From contig NZ_JANFAU010000009.1 of NCBI RefSeq assembly GCF_026130605.1, forward strand, positions 62,001 to 126,000: DNA of 64,000 nt, in the 5' to 3' direction. Source of the stretch: Sphingomonas lycopersici. Its GTDB lineage: Bacteria > Pseudomonadota > Alphaproteobacteria > Sphingomonadales > Sphingomonadaceae. The position numbers and the translations under genes are program-made. The notes under the pieces were generated by a model. The model saw only the letters and a program-made list of their open reading frames with translations. It was not told the DNA's origin and made no database searches. This document shows, piece after piece, positions 51,827 to 60,040 of this stretch. Within the stretch, counting starts at the first letter, position 1. Each line of letters begins with the position of its first letter.

Positions 51827-53655
51827 CAGTTTCCAGCTTGGATTGGGGGGACGGGCGGAGCCAGCCCGAGCCAGGTCACGCGCCAGATACCGTCGCGGCG
51901 GTCCCCCAGGCGAAAATAGGGCTCGAAGACGATCGGCGGCCGATCGGCGGGGTGCAATTGGATGGCCTCACCGTCGACGACCGCGACGGGCGCATCGGCT
52001 ACCCGCACGGTCTCGGCCAGCCGATATCCGTCGATCGGCCCGGTGGCATAGACCAAAGGCCCCCGCGTCAGCGCGATATAATCGCGGCGGAGCACTTCCT
52101 GCGCGACCGGCTCGCCGCCCGGCGCGAGCGATTCCTGGACGTTGCGGTTGACCGCGTGATGGACCTGCGCGGGCATTGGCAGGTCGAGCGAGATCACGTC
52201 CCCCGGCCGCCATTCGCGCTCGATCCGCGCATAGCCGCCCGGCTCGGCCGCGAAACGCTCGCCGTTCACCTGCAGCCGTGCGCCGCTCGCCCAATCGGGG
52301 ATGCGGACGAGCATCGCGAAGCGCGCCGCCGCCGCCGGGTCGACCGAGATCGAGAGCGGCCCATCCAGCGGATAGCGCCCCTCCTGCCGGATGCGGACAC
52401 GCCCGGCGCCGGGCAGATCCAGCACCGCGGTCGACGCGCCGAGCAGATTGACCGCCAGCGCGCCGTCGGCGGTGACGCCATAGGCAATCGCGGGCAGCTC
52501 CTCCAACGCCATCGCGCCGCTCGACTTGCAGCAGCGCCAATAAGTGGTGTGGGTGCGCCGTCCGTTGGGGAAGGAATAATAGCACCAATCTTCGCCGTCC
52601 GGCGCCTGCGCGCCGAGCAGGTCGTTATAGGCGCTGCGCTCGATCTCCTGCGCGAAGGCGGCATCGCCGGTGATCGCCAGCAATTCGCGGTTGAGCTGGA
52701 TCCAGGCCATCGTCGAACAGGTTTCGACATAGGCTTCGGGGCTGAACACCCCGGCGGGGTTGAAGACCTCGCGCGAGCGATGCGCCACCCCGCCCCACGG
52801 GCCGCCGCCGAGCGTCAGATGATGCGCGCGGACCGCCGCCCAGATGTTGCGCACCGCGCTGAGATAGCGCGCATCACCCGTCGCCCGGTGCAGCTTGGCG
52901 ACGCCGACGAGGTTCCACAGCAATTGATATGCCTTGCCGGTGGCGATCTCCGACGGATCGGCACCTGCCAGCGCCAGCGAGAACAGGCGATTGCGCGGCT
53001 CGGCCTCGATCTGCGCCAGCACCAGCTCGGCCAGATCGAGATAGCGCCGCTCGCGGGTCGCCAGATACAATTCGGTCGCGGGATCGAGCAGCGCGGTCGC
53101 CGACAAGCCGAAATGGTTGCCGAGATCGGTGATCTTCACCGCGCCGTCGCTCAACACCCGCCAGCACAGATCGCCGATCCGCCGGGCGGCGGCGAGATAA
53201 TGTTCGTCGCCGGTCGCGCGATGGACCTCGATCAGCCCGAGGATCAGATAGCTGTGGGTCCAGATATCCCAGGTGCGCAGCGCCGGGGCGCCGTCCCACG
53301 AGACCGGCTTCGGCGGCTGCGGCACCATGAAGCGTCGCGGCGGCGCGTAATTGCCGAGATAGCCGTCCGCATCCTGCCGCGAGATCAGATAATCGGCGAC
53401 CCGCCGCACATTGCCGAGCAGCGCCGCATCGCCGGCGCGGGCCGCGGCGCGCGCGGCGGCGGAAAGCCACTTGCCGGCATGTTCGCCATACCAGTCGCCT
53501 TCCTCGTTGGCCGCCACCTTCTCGGGCGCGAACAGCGCGATCGCCGGGCTGTGTTCGTCGGTGATGAAATGCGACAGGCGCCCGGCGCGATTGGCCTCCA
53601 GCGCATCGCCGAGCAACCCGCCGAGTGTCACCTCGCCGGGCAGTGACAGCCGCAT
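51826..53655 (-). CDS. Glycoside hydrolase family 127-like (beta-L-arabinofuranosidase type), cytoplasmic
   Basis: About 609 residues. A helical (alpha/alpha)6 barrel (~60-410) with HAGKWLSAAARAAARAG, DGYLGNYAPP and GNHFGLSATA is followed by two beta-domains (~420-609). The GH127 metal and catalytic residues are present: Glu311 and Cys313 in YVETCSTMAW, Cys375-Cys376 in YWRCCKSSGA; in the family Cys is the nucleophile and zinc is bound. No signal peptide is visible, so it works in the cytoplasm on an imported glycoside. I start at the ATG at 53655; a GTG at 53679 would overlap the upstream gene. Released sugar may go to the neighbouring ribokinase. Confidence 0.9.
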   Translation of the reverse strand: MRLSLPGEVTLGGLLGDALEANRAGRLSHFITDEHSPAIALFAPEKVAANEEGDWYGEHAGKWLSAAARAAARAGDAALLGNVRRVADYLISRQDADGYLGNYAPPRRFMVPQPPKPVSWDGAPALRTWDIWTHSYLILGLIEVHRATGDEHYLAAARRIGDLCWRVLSDGAVKITDLGNHFGLSATALLDPATELYLATRERRYLDLAELVLAQIEAEPRNRLFSLALAGADPSEIATGKAYQLLWNLVGVAKLHRATGDARYLSAVRNIWAAVRAHHLTLGGGPWGGVAHRSREVFNPAGVFSPEAYVETCSTMAWIQLNRELLAITGDAAFAQEIERSAYNDLLGAQAPDGEDWCYYSFPNGRRTHTTYWRCCKSSGAMALEELPAIAYGVTADGALAVNLLGASTAVLDLPGAGRVRIRQEGRYPLDGPLSISVDPAAAARFAMLVRIPDWASGARLQVNGERFAAEPGGYARIEREWRPGDVISLDLPMPAQVHHAVNRNVQESLAPGGEPVAQEVLRRDYIALTRGPLVYATGPIDGYRLAETVRVADAPVAVVDGEAIQLHPADRPPIVFEPYFRLGDRRDGIWRVTWLGLAPPVPPIQAGN

Positions 53656-53662
53656 CGCGGGC

Positions 53663-55807
53663 TCAGCGATCGGCGGCACAGCGGAATCCGATCCCGGCCG
53701 ACCGGTCCTTCGCCGGGGCCATCAGCAGGAACTTGCCGTGCTCGTCGAGGCGATAGCCTTGCGGGAAATACCAATGCGAGGTCTGCGGCTGATAGGCATT
53801 GCCGCCGCGCAGCACCGCAGCGCGCACCCGATCGTCATGATATTCGTCGGTCCATTGCCAGATCGTCCCGACGAGATCCTCGACCCCGAACGGGCTCGCC
53901 CCCGCAGGATGCGTGCCGATATCGACCGGATCGGGCATGACGCGCGCGAGCGACGGCTCGGGCACCGCGGTCGCATCCCAATCCTCGCCCCAGGGATAGG
54001 CGCGGCCGTCGGTTCCCTGCGCGGCATATTGCCATTCCCATTCGCGCGGCAGGCGCTTCCCGGCCCACCCGGCATAGGCCCGCGCATCCTCCAGCGAGAC
54101 CCAGGTGACGGGCTTGTTCTCCCAACCTGCGGGCGGCGCGCCGTCTTGCCAATGTTTCAGGAAATTCCGCGTGTCGGCGGGCGCGTAGCCGCTGTCGGCG
54201 AGGAAGGTCCTGAACTGCGCGTTGGTCACCGGGAAGCGATCGATCCAGAATGCGTCGATATGCATGCGGTGGCGGTGATGCCGGCGCGGGCTTTCTTCCC
54301 ACGGATATTGCACGTCGACTCCCTCGGCGGCGTAACCCTCGATCTCGATGCCGTGGACGACGAAATCGAAATCGGCCGCGGGGATCGCGATCATCCCGTC
54401 GGGGGCCTGCGTATGCGGTGTGGTCGGCGCGATCGGGACGAGCGTCTGCGCGGCGGCGGTCCAGCGTGCCGGGAAGGAGTCGAGCGGCAGCACCGCGCGC
54501 GCCGCCATGTCCGCAAGAAACGCGTCGAGCCCGTCGAGCACCTGCCCCGCCGCCAGCGCAAGGATCGCGCCGAAGCCGCGCCCCGCCATCGGCACCGACA
54601 GGATCGCACGGTCGCGATCGATCCGCGGATCGAGCTCGACGCCGTTCCAGACGTCGAAATAGCGCGTGCCCGCATTGTACGGCACGCTCAATTGCTCGCC
54701 GTCGATCGCATATTCCTGACGGTTGATCAGCGTCCACAAGATGCGCCCGTCGCCCTGGAAGCGGCTGGCGAAGATGCCGGCCTGGAGCGTCCGCTCATAG
54801 GGGCGCCAATCGGGCCCGGCGATCAGATCAGCGAACCGCCGCTGCACCATCGCCACCCGGCGCAGCGTCTCGCCGTCGCGCGGGGTGAAGAGATTGACGA
54901 AGCCGAACACATTCTCCCACGCGACATAGCCGACGCCGTTGAACAGCGCGTGCTGCAGATCGTTGGTGCGCTGCCGGCTCCAGCGATTCTCGATGTTGAT
55001 GATGTGGCGGGGTTCGAGCCATTTCAGCTTGAGCACCGTCGGGATGCTCTCGTCGGGCACGCGCTTGGTCCAGCTCTGCAGGTTCCAGCTCAGGATATGA
55101 TCGCCGGCCTGCGCGGTGGTCTCCGGCTGCAGCACCACCGGGCGCCCCCTGGCCTCGCACGCGCGGTGGAAGGCGAGCGGGACGCCGCTATAGGTATCGC
55201 CGTTGATGCCGTCCGCCCCGGTTTCGGCGACGATCGCCGCCATCCGCTCCCAGTCGGGCGCGTCGTTCGGCGCGGTGCCATTGTCCCACGGCATCGTCGG
55301 CAGGAACACCTTGACGCCGCGGCGGTGAAAGTCCGCGACGACCTGCTTCAGCCCGGCGATGCCGCCGGGCAGCGCGTCGACCAGATCGAACTGGCTGCGA
55401 TCGTCGACCCCGATATTGGGATAGATATACCAGACCAGCACGCTGTCGACGCGCCCCAGCCGCCCCTCGAGATCGTCGAGATAGCGATCGACCGTATAGC
55501 GGCCGGTTTTAGGATCGTAGAAATAGCGATCCTCGACCATCAGTAGCGTATGGACGAAATTCGACTGCGACCAGGCAAGCCGCGGATCGCGATACAGGCT
55601 GTCGTCGAAGCCGATGCGGATGCGATGCTCGCGGCGCCATTCGATCAGCCCCTGCACCCATTCGTCGGCGCTGCCGTCGGCGTCGATCTTCCACCGCCCC
55701 ATTTCGGCGAAGGGCCAGCCGGGAACCTTGCCCGGGGTCGGCAGATAGGGGCCGGTCAGCGCGTGCGAGAATTTGACGTCGCTGGTGGTGCGGATGGGAT
55801 TGGTCAT
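53663..55807 (-). CDS. TIM-barrel glycosidase-like domain fused to a degenerate formylglycine-generating-enzyme (SUMF/FGE) domain
   Basis: A ~714-residue protein without signal peptide. The N-terminal ~420 residues resemble a glycosidase TIM barrel plus beta domain (VLVWYIYPNIGVDDRSQFD, LKQVVADFHRRGVKVFLPTMPWDNGTAPND, ETGADGINGDTYSG, VLQPETTAQ). The C-terminal ~250 residues are an FGE-sulfatase fold (FWIDRFPVTNAQFRTFLADSGY, PVTWVSLEDARAYAGWAGKRLPREWEWQYAAQG, VGTIWQWTDEYHDD). The active FGE cysteine pair expected after VLRGG is absent (NAYQPQTSHWYFPQGYR), so it is not a sulfatase activator. It lies between rbsK (10-base gap) and GH127. ATG at 55807 preferred to one 12 codons earlier. Confidence 0.85.
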   Translation of the reverse strand: MTNPIRTTSDVKFSHALTGPYLPTPGKVPGWPFAEMGRWKIDADGSADEWVQGLIEWRREHRIRIGFDDSLYRDPRLAWSQSNFVHTLLMVEDRYFYDPKTGRYTVDRYLDDLEGRLGRVDSVLVWYIYPNIGVDDRSQFDLVDALPGGIAGLKQVVADFHRRGVKVFLPTMPWDNGTAPNDAPDWERMAAIVAETGADGINGDTYSGVPLAFHRACEARGRPVVLQPETTAQAGDHILSWNLQSWTKRVPDESIPTVLKLKWLEPRHIINIENRWSRQRTNDLQHALFNGVGYVAWENVFGFVNLFTPRDGETLRRVAMVQRRFADLIAGPDWRPYERTLQAGIFASRFQGDGRILWTLINRQEYAIDGEQLSVPYNAGTRYFDVWNGVELDPRIDRDRAILSVPMAGRGFGAILALAAGQVLDGLDAFLADMAARAVLPLDSFPARWTAAAQTLVPIAPTTPHTQAPDGMIAIPAADFDFVVHGIEIEGYAAEGVDVQYPWEESPRRHHRHRMHIDAFWIDRFPVTNAQFRTFLADSGYAPADTRNFLKHWQDGAPPAGWENKPVTWVSLEDARAYAGWAGKRLPREWEWQYAAQGTDGRAYPWGEDWDATAVPEPSLARVMPDPVDIGTHPAGASPFGVEDLVGTIWQWTDEYHDDRVRAAVLRGGNAYQPQTSHWYFPQGYRLDEHGKFLLMAPAKDRSAGIGFRCAADR

Positions 55808-55817
55808 GATCTCGTTT

Positions 55818-56774
55818 TCAACCCGCCGTCGCGCCGATGCCACAATAAAGCGCGAGCGGCCGATGATCGGCAGGCTGCGCCTCGGCCATGAACGCCACGA
55901 CCTCGGCGCGGGTGGGGATGCTCGACTGGGCGCCGGCGCGCGTCGTCACCAGCGCGGCGGCCGCGGCGGCGCGGCGCAGCGCGGCGCCGAGCGCCTCGCC
56001 CGCGGCAAGGTCTGCGACTAGCACGCCGCAAAAGGTGTCGCCGGCCGCGGTCGTATCGACCGGGGTCACCGCGAAGGCGGGCTGGACGAGATAGTCGCCA
56101 TCGACCAGCGCCACGGCTCCGCGAGACCCCAACGTCGCCACCGTGATCGCGACGCCGGTCCGCGCCAGCCGTTCGGCGATCGACCCGTGCTCCCCGACCA
56201 ATGCGGTCAGCTCTTCCTCATTGACCACCAGCACGTCCACCGCGCGCAGCAGCGCGTCGGGCAATGCGCGCGCCGGGGCGGCATTGAGCAGCACCCGCAC
56301 GCCCTGCACCTGCGCGCTCCGGGCATAGACCAGAACGGTTTCGAGCGGCGTTTCCAGCTGCATCGCGAGCCACGCGATAGCGTCGAGCGGCGGAAGGTCC
56401 TCCGGCCTCAGATCGGCGTTGGCGCCCGGCGCGACGGTGATCGCATTCTCGCCTTCGTCCGATACGGTGATCAGCGCCGCACCGGTCGATCGCGCCGAGC
56501 GGCGAATGTGCAGCTCGACCCCCGCCCCTTCGAGCGACCGGATCAGCAGCCTTGCCTGATCGTCCTCGCCCAATGCGACCACCATCGCCGTCTGCGCCCC
56601 GCCGGCGCGCGCGGCGGCGACCGCCTGATTGGCGCCCTTGCCGCCGGGAAAGACCGAAAGGTCGCCGCCGAGCAAGGTCTCGCCCGGCGCCGGAACGTGC
56701 CGGGCGCGCACGACGAAATCGGCATTGGCCGAGCCCGCCACCAATACGCCGCCCGGCCGGTCGCTTCGGATCAC
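55818..56774 (-). CDS. rbsK: Ribokinase (PfkB family)
   Basis: A 318-residue sugar kinase. VAGSANADFVVRARHVPAPGETLLGGDLSVFPGGKGANQAVAAAR is the ribokinase N-terminus with GGKGANQA, NEEELTALVG is central, and the catalytic motif DTTAAGDTFCGVLVADLAAG carries the base Asp (AAGD replaces the usual GAGD). The start is GTG with GGGAG ten bases upstream. It sits between the TBDT and the FGE fusion in the operon and probably phosphorylates the pentose released by GH127 or the fused barrel. Ribose itself need not be the substrate. Confidence 0.92.
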   Translation of the reverse strand: MIRSDRPGGVLVAGSANADFVVRARHVPAPGETLLGGDLSVFPGGKGANQAVAAARAGGAQTAMVVALGEDDQARLLIRSLEGAGVELHIRRSARSTGAALITVSDEGENAITVAPGANADLRPEDLPPLDAIAWLAMQLETPLETVLVYARSAQVQGVRVLLNAAPARALPDALLRAVDVLVVNEEELTALVGEHGSIAERLARTGVAITVATLGSRGAVALVDGDYLVQPAFAVTPVDTTAAGDTFCGVLVADLAAGEALGAALRRAAAAAALVTTRAGAQSSIPTRAEVVAFMAEAQPADHRPLALYCGIGATAG

Positions 56775-56791
56775 GATCGTTGTACTCCCGA

Positions 56792-58966
56792 TCAGAAATC
56801 GCGGTGCAGCGTCACGGTAACCGTTCGGCCGCGGCCCGCGAAATAATTCTGGTAGATGTCGATCTGCGACGACGACAGGAAATAGAATTTGTTGAACAGA
56901 TTCTCGACCCCGATCGAGACGGTGCCGACCTGCTTGAAGCGATAATTGGTCGTCAGATCGAACAAGGTATAGCCCTTGGTATGCTCCTCGAGCGCGCCGC
57001 GGCCGATGTTGATGTTGCGATTGAAGAAGCTCGTCACGCCGAGCGACACCGAGCTTTCGGGCGTATATTGCCAGCTGATCTGGCCGTTCGCCTTGTCCGG
57101 CGCGATGTTGAGCATCCCGAGTGTAACGTCGAGCGGCTCGGTGACGTTGTTTGCGGCCGAGGTCTTGCCGAGCACATGGCTGAACAAGGCGTTGAGGCGT
57201 AGAGAGTCGATCGGGCGGAATTCGGCGCTGAAGTCGATGCCGTAGATCTTGATCGGGCGACGGTTAAGAACATAGTCCCGCGTGATCGGATCGATCGACA
57301 GGCTCGACCCGAGGTCCGATTTCGACTGGTAATAGGATACGCCGACGCTGCCCATCCGGCCGCGCCAGTTGACGCCGACTTCCTTGTTCTTGAACACCAC
57401 CGCCTTCAGATCGAGCAGGCCCTCGACCGTCTTGCCCGGCACGTTGACGTTGCGCAGCGGGATGCCGACGTTGGGGAGGGTGAAGCCCTCGCCATAGGTC
57501 GCGAAGGCGGAGAAGCCGCCGCCGAGCCGGCCGACGATGCCCGCATTGAACAGATCGTTGGTATATTTGAGCTTGCCGCCCTTCACGAACACGCGGTTGC
57601 GATAATAGGTCGTGGTATAATCATCGACCTTCACCGTGCCGGCCTCGTGCCGCCAGCCGCCGCTCAGCGTGACCGGGCCGAGATCATAGCTCAGCTGCGC
57701 ATAAGGGCCGACGCTGGTATAGTTCATCGGCGGCACCCACACGCGATTGGTGAGCGCAAGATATTGCCGCGTCTGATCGTGGACCAGATCGACGCCGAAG
57801 CGCAGTTCGAGGCCCTTGGTCAGGAAATCCGGGCGCGTGTACGAGGTGCGCAGCCCGTATTTCTTCGACAGGATTTCGGACTGGTCGAAAATCACGCCGG
57901 ACGAGATCAGCGGATCCTGCTTGTCGACGCTGTTGTCGCCGGGGAAGCGCATCTCCTGCTTGGCGAAATAGCCCGTCACGACAAGGTTGCCGCCGACCAG
58001 ATCGCTGTTCGAGTAATTCAGCGCATATTGCTGGAAGCGATTGAAGTCCGGCGCGAAAAGCAGCTGCCCGGTGACCGGGTCGCGCGGCGGGCCGGGTTCG
58101 GCGGTATCGGGGATGCCGAGCGCGCGGCTGCCCGCGACATAATGATAATCGCCCTTGGCGGTCAGCTTGAAATAGCTCGCGGTCGCTTCGAGGCGCTGGG
58201 TGCCGCCGGCGAAATCGTGACCGACCTTGAGGAAGAAATCGACCTGCTTGGTATCGGCCAGCGAGCTCGACGCGCTGAGCCCGATGCGCCGCCCGCGCGC
58301 GTCATAAGTGATGCCGCGATCGACATAGGACGCCGCCGCGAACACGTCGAAATCGCCCGATTTGTGCGCGATCGTCCCGCCGATCTTCCAGATCGCGCTA
58401 TCGTCGCGATATTGCGACCCGAAGCGCCCGGTGAGGCCGATATGCGTGCCCTCCTCGGTCGCGCGCTTCGAGATATAGTTGATCAGCCCGCCGGCCGCGC
58501 CGATCCCCTCCGCCGCCGAGGCGCCGCCGATCACCTCGATCCGCTGGACCGTCGACATATCGGTGAAGGTCGCGTTGCGGCTGCCGTCGCGCAGCGGGGT
58601 CGATTGGGGAATCCCGTCGAACATGTAGAGCGCGGTGCGGCCGCGCATCGTTTCGCCCAGCGTGTTCATCGTCTGGTTGGATTCGGAATAGCCCGGCACC
58701 GTGCGCGCCAGCACCGCGGTGGCGTCTTCGGTGATCGTCAGCGAGCGCTGGACTTCGGCAGGCGTGATGACCGTCACCGCGCCGGCGACCTTGTCGATCG
58801 CCTTGGGTGAGCGCGTGCCCGTCACGATCACGGTATTCTGGCTCGAATCATCGGCCGGGGCAGGGTCGCTCACCGGGGCCGGCTGCGGGGCCAGTTGCGC
58901 CACCGCGGGCAAGGCCACGCCGGACAGCAGAAAAGCAGCGAACGTCAGATGCGCATTGGTTGTCAC
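56792..58966 (-). CDS. TonB-dependent receptor heading the GH127/ribokinase operon
   Basis: A 724-residue receptor of the siderophore/cobalamin-like size class, unlike the other three in the window. Signal peptide FAAFLLSGVALPAVAQ, plug from ~50 (VIVTGTRSPKAIDKVAGAVTVITPAEVQRSL, MRGRTALYMFDGIPQSTPLRDGSRN, IEVIGGASAAEGIGAAGGLINY), barrel ending in HRDF. GGAGG six bases ahead decides the GTG start at 58966. It is divergent from the CitE-like/symporter genes and is followed after 17 bp by rbsK, so it imports the glycoside that the operon degrades. Confidence 0.94.
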   Translation of the reverse strand: MTTNAHLTFAAFLLSGVALPAVAQLAPQPAPVSDPAPADDSSQNTVIVTGTRSPKAIDKVAGAVTVITPAEVQRSLTITEDATAVLARTVPGYSESNQTMNTLGETMRGRTALYMFDGIPQSTPLRDGSRNATFTDMSTVQRIEVIGGASAAEGIGAAGGLINYISKRATEEGTHIGLTGRFGSQYRDDSAIWKIGGTIAHKSGDFDVFAAASYVDRGITYDARGRRIGLSASSSLADTKQVDFFLKVGHDFAGGTQRLEATASYFKLTAKGDYHYVAGSRALGIPDTAEPGPPRDPVTGQLLFAPDFNRFQQYALNYSNSDLVGGNLVVTGYFAKQEMRFPGDNSVDKQDPLISSGVIFDQSEILSKKYGLRTSYTRPDFLTKGLELRFGVDLVHDQTRQYLALTNRVWVPPMNYTSVGPYAQLSYDLGPVTLSGGWRHEAGTVKVDDYTTTYYRNRVFVKGGKLKYTNDLFNAGIVGRLGGGFSAFATYGEGFTLPNVGIPLRNVNVPGKTVEGLLDLKAVVFKNKEVGVNWRGRMGSVGVSYYQSKSDLGSSLSIDPITRDYVLNRRPIKIYGIDFSAEFRPIDSLRLNALFSHVLGKTSAANNVTEPLDVTLGMLNIAPDKANGQISWQYTPESSVSLGVTSFFNRNINIGRGALEEHTKGYTLFDLTTNYRFKQVGTVSIGVENLFNKFYFLSSSQIDIYQNYFAGRGRTVTVTLHRDF

Positions 58967-59203
58967 GGTGATCCTCCCCCCGTTTATCGGCTACAGCCTA
59001 ACCCAAGGGAAAAAGCGGAAGAAGCGAGCGGCGGTGTGTTCACACAACAGATTTTGTGTGGTTCGATCGCCACGATTTCGCTTTGGGATCGATCGACCGG
59101 ACCGCATATTTTCTGCGCTGTGAAGACAGGGATTGCGTGCATTTTCGGCGCTACAAGCGTTGGAACTGCTGCGAAGGCGCGGCATCGGGGGAGGATCGTG
59201 TCG
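58967..59203. promoter_or_regulatory. Divergent promoter region with a TTGTGT inverted repeat
   Basis: This 237-bp region separates the TBDT (minus) and CitE-like (plus) operons. CACACAA (59041-59047) and TTGTGTG (59054-59060) are exact inverted repeats with a 6-bp spacer, and an extra TGTG..CACA overlaps the left arm. It is a plausible operator for the LysR protein at the end of the plus operon or for a GntR-type regulator elsewhere. Confidence 0.5.
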
Positions 59204-60040
59204 ATGCGGAGCAAGCTGTTCGTACCCTGTTCGCGCCCCGAATTCTTCGCCAAGGCGATCGATGGGGCGGCGGACGCGCTGTCGTTCGATCTCGAGGATT
59301 CGGTGCCACCGGCGGAAAAGCCGGCCGCGCGCGCGCGGCTCGCGGCATTCCTGCGCTCGGATCAAGCGATGGCATCGGCCAAGCGGCTGATCGTCCGCGT
59401 CAACGCGCTCGACACGCCCTTTTTCGCGGACGATCTGGCGGTGCTCGCCGGGCTGCGCGTCGATCTGATCAACCTGCCCAAGGCCGACACCCCCGATATC
59501 GTCCATGCCGCCGCCACGCAGATCGATGCGCTGCGCCTCGCCGCCGGGCTGCTGGTCACTATCGAGACCGCCGCCGCGCTGGCCGATGCGGCGGCGGTGG
59601 CGGCGGCGCATCCGCGGGTCGCGGGGCTTCAGGTCGGGCTCAACGATCTGTTCGCGCCGCTCGGCATCGATCGAAACGATCCCCGCCACGTCCACGCCGC
59701 GCTGTGGCCGATCCGGCTCGCCGCCGGACGGGCCGGATGCTTTGCCTATGACGGCGCCTGGCCCGACCTTACCGACGATCCCGGCTTTCGCGCCGAGGCG
59801 GAGCTGGCGCGAAGCCTCGGTTATATCGGCAAAAGCTGCATCCATCCGCGGCAGATTGCGATCGCCAATGCGGTGTTCGACCGCGGCGCCGAGCTCGATC
59901 GCGCGCGACGGCTGGTAGCCGCGGCAACCGCCGCCGAAGCGCAGGGCAAAGGCGCCTTCGTGTTCGACGGCACGATGGTCGATGCACCGGCGATCAGCGC
60001 GGCGCGCGCGATTCTGCGGCGCGCGGGGGAGGCGGCATGA
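59204..60040 (+). CDS. CitE-like HpcH/HpaI-family CoA-ester lyase
   Basis: A 278-residue TIM barrel. RSKLFVPCSRPEFFAKAIDGAADALSFDLEDSVPPAEKPAAR, INLPKADTPD, VTIETAAALADAA (Mg-binding Glu), GLQVGLNDLFAPLGI and SLGYIGKSCIHPRQI are the CitE/malyl-CoA lyase motifs. Such enzymes cleave citramalyl-, malyl- or citryl-type CoA esters to acetyl-CoA and an oxoacid. The ATG at 59204 is 9 bases after GGGGGAGG; a GTG two codons earlier is possible. It overlaps the symporter as ATGA. The CoA-transferase across the divergent promoter could make its substrate. Confidence 0.9.
   Translation: MRSKLFVPCSRPEFFAKAIDGAADALSFDLEDSVPPAEKPAARARLAAFLRSDQAMASAKRLIVRVNALDTPFFADDLAVLAGLRVDLINLPKADTPDIVHAAATQIDALRLAAGLLVTIETAAALADAAAVAAAHPRVAGLQVGLNDLFAPLGIDRNDPRHVHAALWPIRLAAGRAGCFAYDGAWPDLTDDPGFRAEAELARSLGYIGKSCIHPRQIAIANAVFDRGAELDRARRLVAAATAAEAQGKGAFVFDGTMVDAPAISAARAILRRAGEAA

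Noticed and set aside
53663..55807. Sulfatase-maturation enzyme
   Set aside because: The FGE domain lacks the catalytic Cys pair and no sulfatase gene is present in the window.
50618..60040. Itaconate degradation cluster
   Set aside because: A CaiB-type CoA-transferase and CitE-like lyase are present, but the required itaconyl-CoA hydratase is not, and the genes are embedded among glycoside genes.
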